A DNA stretch of 64,000 nt. Source: Rhodothermales bacterium (GTDB taxonomy: Bacteria > Bacteroidota > Rhodothermia > Rhodothermales > VXPQ01). Each line of letters starts with the position of its first letter. Position 1 is the first letter of the stretch. Below, piece after piece: positions 25,892 to 36,100 of this stretch. The notes under the pieces were generated by a model. The model searched no databases, had not been told where the DNA came from, and was given only the letters and a program-made list of their open reading frames with translations. The DNA is taken from contig JAJECT010000033.1 of NCBI GenBank assembly GCA_022821845.1, forward strand, positions 1 to 64,000, given 5' to 3'. Position numbers and translations under genes: made by a program.

Positions 25892-28224
25892 AATCTCTCC
25901 GAAAGCGCGCTATCGCCGCCCTCTTGTTCTTGCTGGCCTGGACGGGATGCAGCGGCGGCAACCAGGTTGTTTCCGTCGTGGAGCGTCCCGGCCCGACCGA
26001 GCAGGCGCCCGCCCCGGACGTTTTCCGCGCGGATCCGCCTGCCCCGCGCTTGCCCGCCGCGCTCCCCGAAGCGCAGCCGGGCCGGTTCGATACGGGAAAA
26101 ATGTGGACATTCGAGGATCCGCCGGTAGCCTATTTCGAAGAAGCGTATGGATTCAGGCCGGATTCCGCATGGTTTGCCCGGGCGCGTCTCGGCGCGCTGC
26201 GGCTTCCGAATTGTTCGGCCTCGTTCGTTTCGCCGAACGGACTTATTCTTACGAACCATCATTGCGCGCGCGAAAGCATTTCTGAGGTTACGCGCGAGGG
26301 CGAGTCCTTGCTGGACGAAGGATTTTACGCGGATTCGGCCGGGGCGGAACGCAAGGTGGAGGGGCTCTATGCGGAGCAGCTGGTGGAGATTCGGGATATT
26401 ACGGAGGAGGTGTACGGGCGGGCGCCGCTGGCGGAGGACGCTTTCCCCGAATCGCGCCGCCGTCCGGGCCGGGCAAGCCGGGACATGGCGCGGCGCGACC
26501 TTTCGGCGGCGGGCCGGGCGCGCAGGGCGGAGCGCATGGAAGAACGGATGAACGCCCAGGCCCAGGCCCGGGATTCGACGTTGACGGTGCAGGTGGTCGA
26601 ACTGTACTACGGCGGGCGGTATTCGGCCTATACGTTCCGCCGCTACGACGACATTCGACTCGTTTTCGCGCCGGAATTGTCGATTGGCGCCTTCGGCGGC
26701 GACCCGGACAACTTCACGTACCCCCGGTATAGCTTCGATTTCAGTTTTTTACGGGCATGGGACGCGGACGGCGCCCCGTTGCGTACGCCGCATTATTTTG
26801 CCTGGGACGAGGAGGGCGCAGAGGCGGGGGAGGCGGTCTTCGTGGTGGGCAATCCGGGTACGACAAGCCGTTTGGCGACGGTTGGGCAGCTGGAGTTCGA
26901 GCGGGATTATATGTTGCCCGCCGCGCTCGACGCGCTCCGGGAGCGGATGCGGGTCCTGGAAGAATACATGGCCGAAGCCGGGGACTCGGCCCGGGAATAC
27001 GATTTGCGCAACGCCTGGCATCAGATTTCGAATCAGTTCAAAAAGCATGAAGGGGAGTTGACCGGACTGCGCGATTCGCTCTTGATTGCGCGGCGCATGG
27101 CGGCGGAAAGGGATTTGGCCGCGGCCATTGCGGAGGTGGATTCGCTTGAGGAGAAATATGGCCATGCGATCGGCGAGATCGCTCGTTTGCAGCGCTCCAG
27201 GGAAGCCATGGCGGATCAGAACCGGGCTTTTCTGTTTTTTGGTTCGCCTGCCTTCGATTCCCATGTGCTGGTGCGGTCCGCGTACGGGTATGTGATTGGC
27301 CTGATGCGGCAACGGGGCATGCCCGCGGACGAAATCGAGGAGACGCTGGAGGAGGCGCTAAGTATGGAAAATTGGCCTCCGGAACTGGAGAAGCGCATGC
27401 TTGCCGCGCGTTTGCGCGAATTTTTGCGGTATCTTGGCGAAAACGATCCGACGGTGAATCGTTTGTTGCAGGGGCAAACGCCGGAAGAGGCCGCCGACCG
27501 GATCGTCTCCGACTCCGCATTGCAGGATTCCGCCCGCTACGCGGCGTTGCTGGAAGAGGGGTTTCTGGGCAGCGGCGATCCGGCGGAAGCGCTGGCGCGG
27601 GCGGTGACGCCGCTGTTTTTGTCCATACAGCAGCAGCGCTCCGGCCTGGAAAGCAGGGAAGAGGAATTGGGCGCGTTGTTGTCTCTGGCCCGGTTCGCAT
27701 TATACGGTACGGAGATTCCCCCGGACGCGACGTTTTCCCTGCGCATCGCCGATGGCGTGGTGGCGGATTATCCCTACAACGGCACGGTGGCGCCGCCCCA
27801 TACCACCCTGTTCGGGATGTACGATCATTATTATTCGCATGGCGGCGAAGACACCGACTGGGATTTGCCGGACCGGTGGCTTTCGCCTCCCGATTCGCTG
27901 GACCGGTCCACGCCCGTGAATCTGGTTACTACGAACGACATTACCGGCGGCAATTCCGGTTCGCCCCTGCTCGACAAGGACTTGCGGATCGTGGGCGTGG
28001 CGTTCGACAGCAATATCGACGCCTTGCAAAACACGTATGTATACCTGGACGAACGGGGCCGCGCCATATCGGTGGACGCCCGGGGCATGCTGGAGGCGCT
28101 GGAGCATATGTACGGCGCGGATCGTATTGTTCGGGAGCTGTTGCGCGGCGGCGATTCGCAGGCGGGGGGCGGAAGTTCGGGGCGGGACGCGCCGCCGGAC
28201 GAACGCGCAAAAGGATCCGAATAA
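25888..28224 (+). CDS. S46 family dipeptidyl peptidase, lipoprotein, Ser at the specificity position
   Basis: 778 residues, paralogous to the preceding gene and coupled to it by ATGA overlap. The N-terminus has a lipoprotein signal (FLLAWTGC). The triad is His125 in LTNHHC, an Asp in YPRYSFDFSFLR, and Ser690 in TGGNSGSPL. The residue equivalent to the Gly/Arg specificity switch is Ser708 (AFDSNIDA), neither DPP7-like Gly nor DPP11-like Arg. An Arg/Met-rich insert (RRPGRASRDMARRDLS) near residues 190-215 is absent from the paralogue. It probably complements the first enzyme with a different P1 preference. mutS follows after 12 bases. Confidence 0.92.
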   Translation: MKSLRKRAIAALLFLLAWTGCSGGNQVVSVVERPGPTEQAPAPDVFRADPPAPRLPAALPEAQPGRFDTGKMWTFEDPPVAYFEEAYGFRPDSAWFARARLGALRLPNCSASFVSPNGLILTNHHCARESISEVTREGESLLDEGFYADSAGAERKVEGLYAEQLVEIRDITEEVYGRAPLAEDAFPESRRRPGRASRDMARRDLSAAGRARRAERMEERMNAQAQARDSTLTVQVVELYYGGRYSAYTFRRYDDIRLVFAPELSIGAFGGDPDNFTYPRYSFDFSFLRAWDADGAPLRTPHYFAWDEEGAEAGEAVFVVGNPGTTSRLATVGQLEFERDYMLPAALDALRERMRVLEEYMAEAGDSAREYDLRNAWHQISNQFKKHEGELTGLRDSLLIARRMAAERDLAAAIAEVDSLEEKYGHAIGEIARLQRSREAMADQNRAFLFFGSPAFDSHVLVRSAYGYVIGLMRQRGMPADEIEETLEEALSMENWPPELEKRMLAARLREFLRYLGENDPTVNRLLQGQTPEEAADRIVSDSALQDSARYAALLEEGFLGSGDPAEALARAVTPLFLSIQQQRSGLESREEELGALLSLARFALYGTEIPPDATFSLRIADGVVADYPYNGTVAPPHTTLFGMYDHYYSHGGEDTDWDLPDRWLSPPDSLDRSTPVNLVTTNDITGGNSGSPLLDKDLRIVGVAFDSNIDALQNTYVYLDERGRAISVDARGMLEALEHMYGADRIVRELLRGGDSQAGGGSSGRDAPPDERAKGSE

Positions 28225-28236
28225 TTTCGCGACAAG

Positions 28237-30888
28237 ATGCCCAGCGTGGAGAAAAAAGGGCGAACGCCGCTCATGCGGCAGTATTACGCCATCAAGGCGG
28301 CGCATCCGCATGCCTTGCTCCTCTTCAGGATGGGGGATTTTTTCGAGACGTTCGACGAGGACGCGAAGGAGGTCAGCAAGGCGCTCGGGATTGCCCTGAC
28401 GAAGCGCTCCAACGGCAAGGCGCACGACGTGCCGCTTGCCGGTTTCCCGCATCATGCGCTGGATACGTATTTGCCGAAACTGATCGAGGCCGGTTTTCGG
28501 GTGGCCGTGTGCGAGCAAACGGAGGACCCCAGCCAGGCCAAAACGCTGGTGAAGCGCGACGTGGTGGAGGTCGTGACGCCGGGCGTCTATTTCGACGCGA
28601 ACCTGCTGGACCCGAAGCGATCCAACTACCTGATGGCCCTGTGGCTGGATGGCGGGCGCGGCGGCGTGGCGTTTCTGGACGCGTCCACGGGCGAGTTTTA
28701 CGTCAGCGAGGGGACGCGCGCGGAATTGTTCGATCTTGCGCAAGCCCTTCAACCGGTCGAGATGCTTGTGGCCCGGAGTCGTCGGGACGATGCGCCGCGC
28801 GGGTCGTTTGCGTTGACGCCCGTCGAGGACTGGGTTTTCGGATATGATTTCGCCCGCGAAACCCTGCTGAATCATTTCGGCACGCATTCGCTGAAGGGGT
28901 TCGGCGTCGAGGATTTGCGGCTTGGGACGGTTGCGGCGGGCGTTGCGATGCATTATCTCGCCGAAACGCAGAAGGGGCGCCTGGTGCACGTGCGCAAACT
29001 CGCGCCGTACGACAGCGCCCGCCATATGACGCTGGACCCGCAAACGAAGCGGAATATGGAACTGGTCGCGCCGCTTCATGGACAGGGGCGGGAGGATACG
29101 CTGATAGGCATTCTGGACCGGACGAAAACGCCCATGGGCGGGCGGCAACTCCGACGATGGCTGGTGCGGCCCCTGCGCGAGGTGGCGGCCATCGAGCGGC
29201 GCCTGGACGCTGTCGAGGATTGTTTCCGCTCGCGCGCGCTGCGTACGAAACTGGGCGAACGGCTGGACCAGATGGGCGATCTGGAGCGGCTTGCCGTGCG
29301 CGTCGCTACGGGGCGGGCGACGCCGAGGGATATGGTGGCCGTCAAACTGGCGCTTCGGCAGATTCCCGCCGTCAAAGAGCTGCTCGCCTCTCGGGAAGAC
29401 GTCGCCTCCGCCGCGCTCAGGGAAGCGGGCGAGGAGCTTACCGAACAGGCCGACCTGGCCGATTTGATCGGACGGGCGCTCGTGGACAATCCGCCTGTCG
29501 CCACGGGAGCAGGCGGGCTCATTCGGGGCGGCTACGACGAAGAGCTGGACGGGTTGCGGGACCTGGCCCGTTCCGGAAAGGACTGGCTGGCGCGGATGCA
29601 AAAGAAAGAAATCGAACGCACGGGCATTTCCTCGCTCAAGATCGGTTTCAACAAGGTTTTCGGGTATTATCTCGAAGTGACCAATACGCACAAGGACAAG
29701 GTGCCCCAGGACTATATCCGCAAACAGACCCTGGTCAATGCGGAGCGCTATATTGTGCCGGAATTGAAAGAATACGAGGAAAAAATTCTGACTGCCGAGG
29801 AGCGGATCGGCGCCATCGAGGTAAGGCTTTTCTCTGAATTGCGCACGACGGCGGCCCGGCGCACCGAGGCCTTGCAACGCAACGCCCTGTTGCTGGGCCA
29901 GGTGGATTGTTATGCTGCGCTGGCCGACGCCGCGGCGCGTTTCGGGTATGTCCGTCCCGAAGTGCACGGCGGACGGACCCTCGAAATAGAAGGCGGGCGC
30001 CATCCGGTGGTGGAGCAGGCGCTTCCTGCGGGCGAACCGTTTATTCCGAATTCCATTTACCTGGATCCAGACGACGCCCAGATTGTCATTATTACGGGCC
30101 CGAACATGGCTGGAAAAAGCGTCGTGTTGCGGCAAACGGGCCTGATCGTTCTCCTGGCGCAGGCCGGTTCGTTCGTGCCGGCGGAGTCTGCCCGCATTGG
30201 CGTCGTGGACCGGATATTCACGCGGGTAGGGGCTTCCGACAACCTGGCCGAGGGGGAAAGCACGTTCCTGGTCGAAATGAACGAGACAGCCAATATTCTG
30301 AACAATGCGACGCCGCGCTCCCTCATTTTGCTGGACGAAGTGGGGCGCGGGACCAGCACCTTCGACGGACTGTCCATCGCATGGGCGCTGGTGGAATATC
30401 TGCACGAGCGCGAGGATGTGGCGGCCCGGACGCTGTTCGCTACGCATTACCACGAGTTGAACGAACTGGCGAATCGATACGACCGCGTGCGCACCGCGTG
30501 CATACGGGTGGAAGAGCATGAGGGGCGCGTGATTTTTTTGCGCAAACTGGCCCCGGAAGGCGCGGATCATTCGTTCGGGATCGAAGTGGCGCGGATGGCG
30601 GGGCTTCCGGAGCCGGTCATCGCCCGCGCCCGCCAGATTCTGGAGCAACTGGAAAGCCGGCGTACGGAGGTCGATGCGGGCGAGCCCGGCGCCGCGCGCG
30701 CCGCCAAGCCCGCTGTCGGGGATATGCCGCCGGCTTCCGCCGACCAGTTTCAGATGTCTCTTTTCGAGGCCAGAACAGATCCGACAGGCGAGGCGCTAAA
30801 GGAAAGCCTCGGGGCGCTGGACCCGGACCGGATGACGCCGCTCGAAGCCTTGCAGCGCCTGCACGCGCTCCGCAAATTGCTCGATTGA
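28237..30888 (+). CDS. mutS: DNA mismatch repair protein MutS
   Basis: 883 residues. Recognises mispairs and starts methyl-independent mismatch repair. The N-terminal mismatch-binding motif is LFRMGDFFETF (Phe-x-Glu preserved). Walker A is ITGPNMAGKSVVLRQ near residue 620, Walker B ILLDEVGRGTSTFDGLSIAW, and the downstream FATHYHELNELA motif is also intact. The C-terminal helix-turn-helix region (SFGIEVARMAGLPEPVI) and the dimerisation tail are present, so the protein looks full length. It starts 12 bases after the second S46 gene, with purD 70 bases further on, all on the same strand. Confidence 0.97.
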   Translation: MPSVEKKGRTPLMRQYYAIKAAHPHALLLFRMGDFFETFDEDAKEVSKALGIALTKRSNGKAHDVPLAGFPHHALDTYLPKLIEAGFRVAVCEQTEDPSQAKTLVKRDVVEVVTPGVYFDANLLDPKRSNYLMALWLDGGRGGVAFLDASTGEFYVSEGTRAELFDLAQALQPVEMLVARSRRDDAPRGSFALTPVEDWVFGYDFARETLLNHFGTHSLKGFGVEDLRLGTVAAGVAMHYLAETQKGRLVHVRKLAPYDSARHMTLDPQTKRNMELVAPLHGQGREDTLIGILDRTKTPMGGRQLRRWLVRPLREVAAIERRLDAVEDCFRSRALRTKLGERLDQMGDLERLAVRVATGRATPRDMVAVKLALRQIPAVKELLASREDVASAALREAGEELTEQADLADLIGRALVDNPPVATGAGGLIRGGYDEELDGLRDLARSGKDWLARMQKKEIERTGISSLKIGFNKVFGYYLEVTNTHKDKVPQDYIRKQTLVNAERYIVPELKEYEEKILTAEERIGAIEVRLFSELRTTAARRTEALQRNALLLGQVDCYAALADAAARFGYVRPEVHGGRTLEIEGGRHPVVEQALPAGEPFIPNSIYLDPDDAQIVIITGPNMAGKSVVLRQTGLIVLLAQAGSFVPAESARIGVVDRIFTRVGASDNLAEGESTFLVEMNETANILNNATPRSLILLDEVGRGTSTFDGLSIAWALVEYLHEREDVAARTLFATHYHELNELANRYDRVRTACIRVEEHEGRVIFLRKLAPEGADHSFGIEVARMAGLPEPVIARARQILEQLESRRTEVDAGEPGAARAAKPAVGDMPPASADQFQMSLFEARTDPTGEALKESLGALDPDRMTPLEALQRLHALRKLLD

Positions 30889-30958
30889 CAGCAAGGCAGG
30901 ACGATGCGGGGCACCCCATCCTCCATTTAAAAAATTTCGCAACGGAACGACCGCTCTC

Positions 30959-32251
30959 ATGCGCATACTGATTATCGGAAGCGGGGGACGCGAACATGCT
31001 ATCGCGCATAGTTTGTCCGCATCGGGAGGAAAGCATACGTTATTCGCCGCTCCGGGCAACGGGGGCATTTGCGAGATGGCCTCCACCGTGCCCATCCGGG
31101 CGGACGACATCGAGAATCTGGTGCGTTTCGCGCGCGCGGAGCAGATCGACCTGACGATCGCGGGACCCGAGCAGCCCCTTGTGCTGGGCATTGCGGATCG
31201 TTTCGAGCAGGAGGGAATGGCGATCATGGGTCCCAGCGCGGCCGCCGCCCGGCTGGAAGGCTCGAAGGCGTTCGCGAAGGCGTTCATGCAGCGGCAGGGC
31301 ATTCCCACGGCGCAGTACCGGACCTTTGGCGCAGACGAGTACGACGAGGCCGTGGCCCATGTCCGGGAATCCGGCGCGCCGGTGGTAGTCAAGGCGAGCG
31401 GCCTGGCCGCAGGCAAAGGCGCCGTGGTATGCGCTACCGTGGACGAAGCGCTGGAAACCCTGCGGTTCATGTTACGCGAGCAAGGGTTCGGCGCGGCGGG
31501 GGCCGAGGTGGTCGTGGAGGAATATATGGAAGGAGAAGAGGCGAGCCTATTCGCTTTGTGCGATGGCAAGGACTATGCGCTGCTGGCGCCGGCCCAGGAT
31601 CACAAGCGCGTCGGGGAGGGCGATACGGGGCCCAATACCGGCGGGATGGGAGCCTACGCGCCCGTCCCCGTCGTAACGGACGACCTGCTGGCCGTGGCGC
31701 GCGACCGCATCGTGGCGCCGACCTTGCAGGGCATGGCCGAGGAAGGATATCCGTACCGGGGCGTACTGTATTGCGGGTTGATGCTGACGGCGGAAGGCCC
31801 GAGGGTCATCGAATACAATTGCCGCTTCGGGGACCCGGAGGCCCAGGTGGTCTTGCCGCTGCTCGCCAGCGATGCGCTTGAGGCGTTCGAGGCGACGGCC
31901 CGGGGCGGGCTTGGCGGCGCGACATTGTCTCTGAAGCCCGGCGCCGCGGCGTGCGTCGTGCTGGCTTCCGGCGGGTATCCGGGGCGCTACGAAACGGGAT
32001 TCCCGATTCGGGGGCTGGAAAAGGCGCGCGCGGAGCGGGACGTCCTGGTGTTTCATGCCGGCACGGCCTTCGGGCGGCAGGAAGGCGACCCGGACGAGCT
32101 GATTACGTCCGGCGGGCGCGTACTGGGCGTTACGGGACTGGGCGGAGACCTTCGGGAAGCCCTGGATCGCGCCTACGAAGCGGCGGGGCGCATTTCGTTC
32201 GAAAACATGCAGTTCAGGCGAGATATAGGAAAACGAGGGCTGCGTTCGTGA
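30959..32251 (+). CDS. purD: Phosphoribosylamine-glycine ligase PurD
   Basis: Second step of purine synthesis: joins glycine to phosphoribosylamine using ATP. 430 residues, the usual length. The N-terminus has the dinucleotide-like MRILIIGSGGREHAIAHSL. The ATP-grasp body shows VVKASGLAAGKGAVVC, EEYMEGEEASLFALCDG, GPNTGGMGAYAPVPVV and the metal-binding EYNCRFGDPEAQVVLPLL. All conserved blocks are intact. Its stop overlaps by one base the start of the NHL-type gene, which places a housekeeping enzyme at the head of a short envelope-protein unit. Confidence 0.97.
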   Translation: MRILIIGSGGREHAIAHSLSASGGKHTLFAAPGNGGICEMASTVPIRADDIENLVRFARAEQIDLTIAGPEQPLVLGIADRFEQEGMAIMGPSAAAARLEGSKAFAKAFMQRQGIPTAQYRTFGADEYDEAVAHVRESGAPVVVKASGLAAGKGAVVCATVDEALETLRFMLREQGFGAAGAEVVVEEYMEGEEASLFALCDGKDYALLAPAQDHKRVGEGDTGPNTGGMGAYAPVPVVTDDLLAVARDRIVAPTLQGMAEEGYPYRGVLYCGLMLTAEGPRVIEYNCRFGDPEAQVVLPLLASDALEAFEATARGGLGGATLSLKPGAAACVVLASGGYPGRYETGFPIRGLEKARAERDVLVFHAGTAFGRQEGDPDELITSGGRVLGVTGLGGDLREALDRAYEAAGRISFENMQFRRDIGKRGLRS

Positions 32252-33183
32252 TGATGCGCACAGTCGTTATGGCGTTGGGGGCGCTTGGCCTGTTCGGGGC
32301 GCCGGTTTCGGGGGGCGGGCAAGCCGCGGCCCAGCCGGCGGATACGCTTCGGGCCATCCCGCTGCCGGGGGCTGTTTTCGTGGACGCGCGCGCGTTGGGC
32401 ATAGATCCTTTCGGCGCGATATATGTGGCCGATGCGGGCCGCGACGTCGTATATGCGGTGAACGCGCGCGGGGAGCGCCTTGCCGCGCTGGGCGGGCCCG
32501 GCTCCAAAGAGGGCGCGTTCGACGATCCCGCAGGCGTCGATCCGACCAATGGCCTGGTGTTGTACGTGGCCGATGCGGGTAACCGGCGCATACAACTGTT
32601 TTCCCGCTCCGGGGCCTGGCTTGGCGCCATTCCGCTGGCGCGCGGCGGAGCGGACGTTTCGGCCCGCGTTACGTATCGACGGCAGGACGCGGCGGCGTCC
32701 GATTACGCTTCCGGCGTTCCCGCCGCCGTGGCGACGTCCGGGGCGAACGAAATATTCGTCGTGGACAGGGATCGGGGGGTGGTTCGCAAGTGGGATCAGG
32801 ACCGTCGTCCGGCGGGAATCATTGGCGGCGCCGACGCCGGACCCGGCGCGCTCCTGGAGCCGGTAGACCTTGCCCTTGGGGCAGACGGGTTGTTGTACGT
32901 GGCGGACCGACAGGCGGAATCCCTCATGGTCTATGACCAGTACGGAACGTTCGTGCGCTCGATCGGCGCCGGGCTTGCAGGGCTTTCCGCCGTGGTTGCG
33001 ACCGAGGAGCGGATATACGCCGCGCTTGCGCGAAGCCTGGTGGCGTACGACGCCGGCGGGCGTTTCGAGCGCCGCCTTGAAACGGATATGGATACGCGCA
33101 TCGTGGACCTTGCCGCAGGGCCGGACGGCGCCCTGTATGCGCTGGGAACGCAACGCCTGTATCTGCTTGCGCCTTCGGAATGA
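32251..33183 (+). CDS. Exported NHL-repeat-like beta-propeller protein
   Basis: 310 residues with a signal peptide ending near QAAAQPA. At least four blade-like repeats contain the NHL pattern: DPFGAIYVADAGRDVVYAVN, GLVLYVADAGNRRIQLFS, NEIFVVDRDRGVVRKWD and DGLLYVADRQAESLMVYD. A six-bladed propeller in the periplasm or at the envelope is likely. Such domains bind proteins or ligands; no catalytic residues are seen. The gene starts within the purD stop codon and overlaps the following barrel-like gene by four bases (ATGA), so the propeller and the 1179-residue protein are probably made together and may interact. Confidence 0.75.
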   Translation: MMRTVVMALGALGLFGAPVSGGGQAAAQPADTLRAIPLPGAVFVDARALGIDPFGAIYVADAGRDVVYAVNARGERLAALGGPGSKEGAFDDPAGVDPTNGLVLYVADAGNRRIQLFSRSGAWLGAIPLARGGADVSARVTYRRQDAAASDYASGVPAAVATSGANEIFVVDRDRGVVRKWDQDRRPAGIIGGADAGPGALLEPVDLALGADGLLYVADRQAESLMVYDQYGTFVRSIGAGLAGLSAVVATEERIYAALARSLVAYDAGGRFERRLETDMDTRIVDLAAGPDGALYALGTQRLYLLAPSE

Positions 33184-36100
33184 TTGCTCGACTCGTTGCG
33201 ACGGGCATGGCGCTGGCGTTCGTCGTCGCGCCGGGGCGCGCGCAAGAAATCGCGCCGGGGCGCGCGCAGGAAGCCGCGCCTACGCTGGAAATGTTCCGGC
33301 GCGACACCCTGAATGCGTCGGCGGCGCAGCCGTTTCAACTGGTTCCCATTGTGTTGCCCGGTTCGGAGCGGGTGCTGGCCGACGGACAAGCGCTCGATAC
33401 GACGCGCTACCGGCTGGACTACCGCCATGCCCGCCTCTGGGTGGACGACGTATTCGGCGCCGCGTCCCTCGTCGTAGAATACCGAACCCTGCCGTTTCGA
33501 TTCCGCGATTGGTACCGGCGTCACGCCCTGACGGAAGCGCAGGAGGGCGAACAGGTCGCGCGCGCCCCGCCCCGCATCGAAGAAGAACCGCTTCGGCTCA
33601 TTCCCGCTTCGTCCGCCTTGCAGCACAACGGTTCGATTACGCGGGGCATGCTGGTGGGGAATAACCGGGATGTAACCCTTGAATCCGGTTTGCGTATGCA
33701 ATTGGCGGGGCCGCTTTCCGAGCAGGTGCACGTGCAGGCGGTGCTGACCGACGAGAATACGCCGATTCTCCCGGAAGGGACGACCCAGCGCATCGAGGAA
33801 TTCGACCGCGTGTTCATTGGCCTGGACGTTCCCCATGCGCGGGCGGAGCTGGGAGATTTCGATTTTCGGTTCGCAGGCGGCGAATTCAGCGCGTTTTCGA
33901 GGAGATTGCAGGGCGCCTCGGTGACGACGTCCTTGCCGGACGGGGGCCATGTCGGGGGGCGGGCGAAGGCGGCGGGCGCGGTGGCGCGCGGCTTGTTCCG
34001 CTCGCAGGAAATAGAACCTGTGGACGGCGTGCAGGGGCCGTACCGGCTGGAGGGGGCGGAGGGAGAGCGCTTTGTGCTTGTGGTGCCCGGCTCCGAAGCC
34101 GTGTTCGTGGATGGAGAACGTCTGGAACGCGGCGAGACGAACGATTACATAATCGATTACGCCACGGCGGAAATTTTCTTTACGTCGAATCGCATGGTCA
34201 CGGCGGACCTGCGCATCAAGGTCGAGTTTCAATATTCGACCAGCAGTTTCACGCGCACGCTTGCCGGGGCGGAGATGGAGATGCATTTTCTCCAGCGCCC
34301 CGAAACAGCGGAGCGGGGGATGTCCGGGCGTTTCGGAATTTCCGTAATCCGGGAAGCGGACAGCCGGGATTTTAGCGAGGAATTCGGATTTGGCGCGGAG
34401 GATTCGCTGGCGCTTGCGCGGGCGGGGGACGGGACGGCCATGGCCGGGGCGGCGCAGCAGGTCGCATTCGACCCGGAGGCCCCGTACGTACAATACCGGC
34501 GGGAAATTCGTCCGCCGTCCGACACCGTGTATGTGGCGCTGGACCGGGCGCCCTTGCCTTCCGAAGCGGTGTTTCGCGTACGGTTCGCGCATGTGGGCGA
34601 AGGCCTTGGGCGTTACGAGCGTACGGGGCGGGCCGTCAACGGTATTTTGTACGAATACCGCGGTCCCGGCGGGGGCAGCTACCTTCCGGTGCGCCTCCTT
34701 CCCAAGCCGGAAATGCACCGCATGATCGATATGCGGGGCGCCTTTTCGCCCATCCCGGCGCTTGAAGTGTTTGGCGAATGGGGGCGTAGCCTGCACGACC
34801 GCAATCGCTTGTCCGCGCTGGACGCCGCCGACGACCTGGGCGACGCCGTGCTGGCGGGCGCGCGGCTGAAGACGTTGTCCCTGGGCGGCGTTCGGTTGTC
34901 CGGGGAGGCGCGCCGCAGGCATGTGTCGTCGTCCTTTGCCGCCTTCGACCGGATTCGCCCGGTCGAATTTACGCGCCGGTGGAACATTGCGTCCCGACCC
35001 GATCCGGGCGCAGGGAGCCTGTCCGAGGACGAGACGATCGACGAAGGGCACGTGCAATTCGATTTCCTGGAGGAGTCCAGCGTACGGGGGGAACTGGGGC
35101 GGATTGCGCTGGGGCGCGGTTTCGAAGCGGCGCGCCGGGCGGCCTATGCGGCGATGCAGGAAGGCGGATGGCCCCGGTTCGAATACGAAATGGAGGCGAT
35201 TTCTTCCAGCGATTCGACGGCGGGCGAGGAAGGGCAGTGGTTTCGCCAATCGGGATGGGTGGATTACGCGCTGGCCGGCGGACGGCTGTCCCCGCGCATT
35301 GCGTTCGAGCACGAGGATCGCATGCAGGAAGCAACGGGCGCGGACAGCCTCGTGCGTCCGTCGTTTCGGTTTCTGGAGTTGCGCCCGGGCCTCGCCTGGC
35401 AAGACGACGCGTTCGGCGCGACGGCTTTTGTCGAGCGCCGCGTGGAGGACGACTGGATTGCAGGCCGCGTGGAGCCTGCCGCTACGTCCTGGACCGGACG
35501 CGCGACGTTTGCGTGGCGTCCTTCGTCCGTCGTGGATGCGGAAGGCAGCATCGGTTTTCGTACGCGCCGCTTCGCCGAGCGTTTTCGCGTGGCCCAAAGC
35601 AGGCGGGACGCCGAATCGATTCTTTTGAAACTTGGCGGGGCGTGGCGCCCGCTTTCCCGGATGATTCAGGCCAACGTCCTGTATGACGGCATGACGGAAC
35701 GCTCGCCGGTATTGCAGGAGATATATATTCGCACCGGCCCCGAAATAGGGCAATTCGTATGGGAAGACGGCAATGCGGACGGGCTGGTGCAGGTAGACGA
35801 ATTGCTCCCGGAACGATTGCCGAACGAAGGGGCCTACGTGCGCGCCTACGTGCCTTCGGATACGCTGGTGTCCGTGGTGAATGTGCTCAGCCGCATTCGC
35901 CTGGAACTGGACCCCCGGCGCCTTTGGGGCCGCTCGGACAACCCCTGGAAACGCAGATTGTCGCAGGTAGCGACGCGGACCGTGGTCGAAGTGCGCGAAA
36001 AAACGAGGGACCCGAACACGCGGTCCATCTATTTGCTCAACCTGAGCCGATTTCGGAATGCCGAGCACACGATGAACGGGCGGCTGCGGTTGGGACAGGA

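Noticed and set aside
27700..30648. Long open frame of 982 codons on the minus strand under mutS
   Set aside because: It is the complement of mutS and the S46 gene, with no family features; such shadows are common in GC-rich DNA. The same holds for 32931-36701 and 60496-63411.
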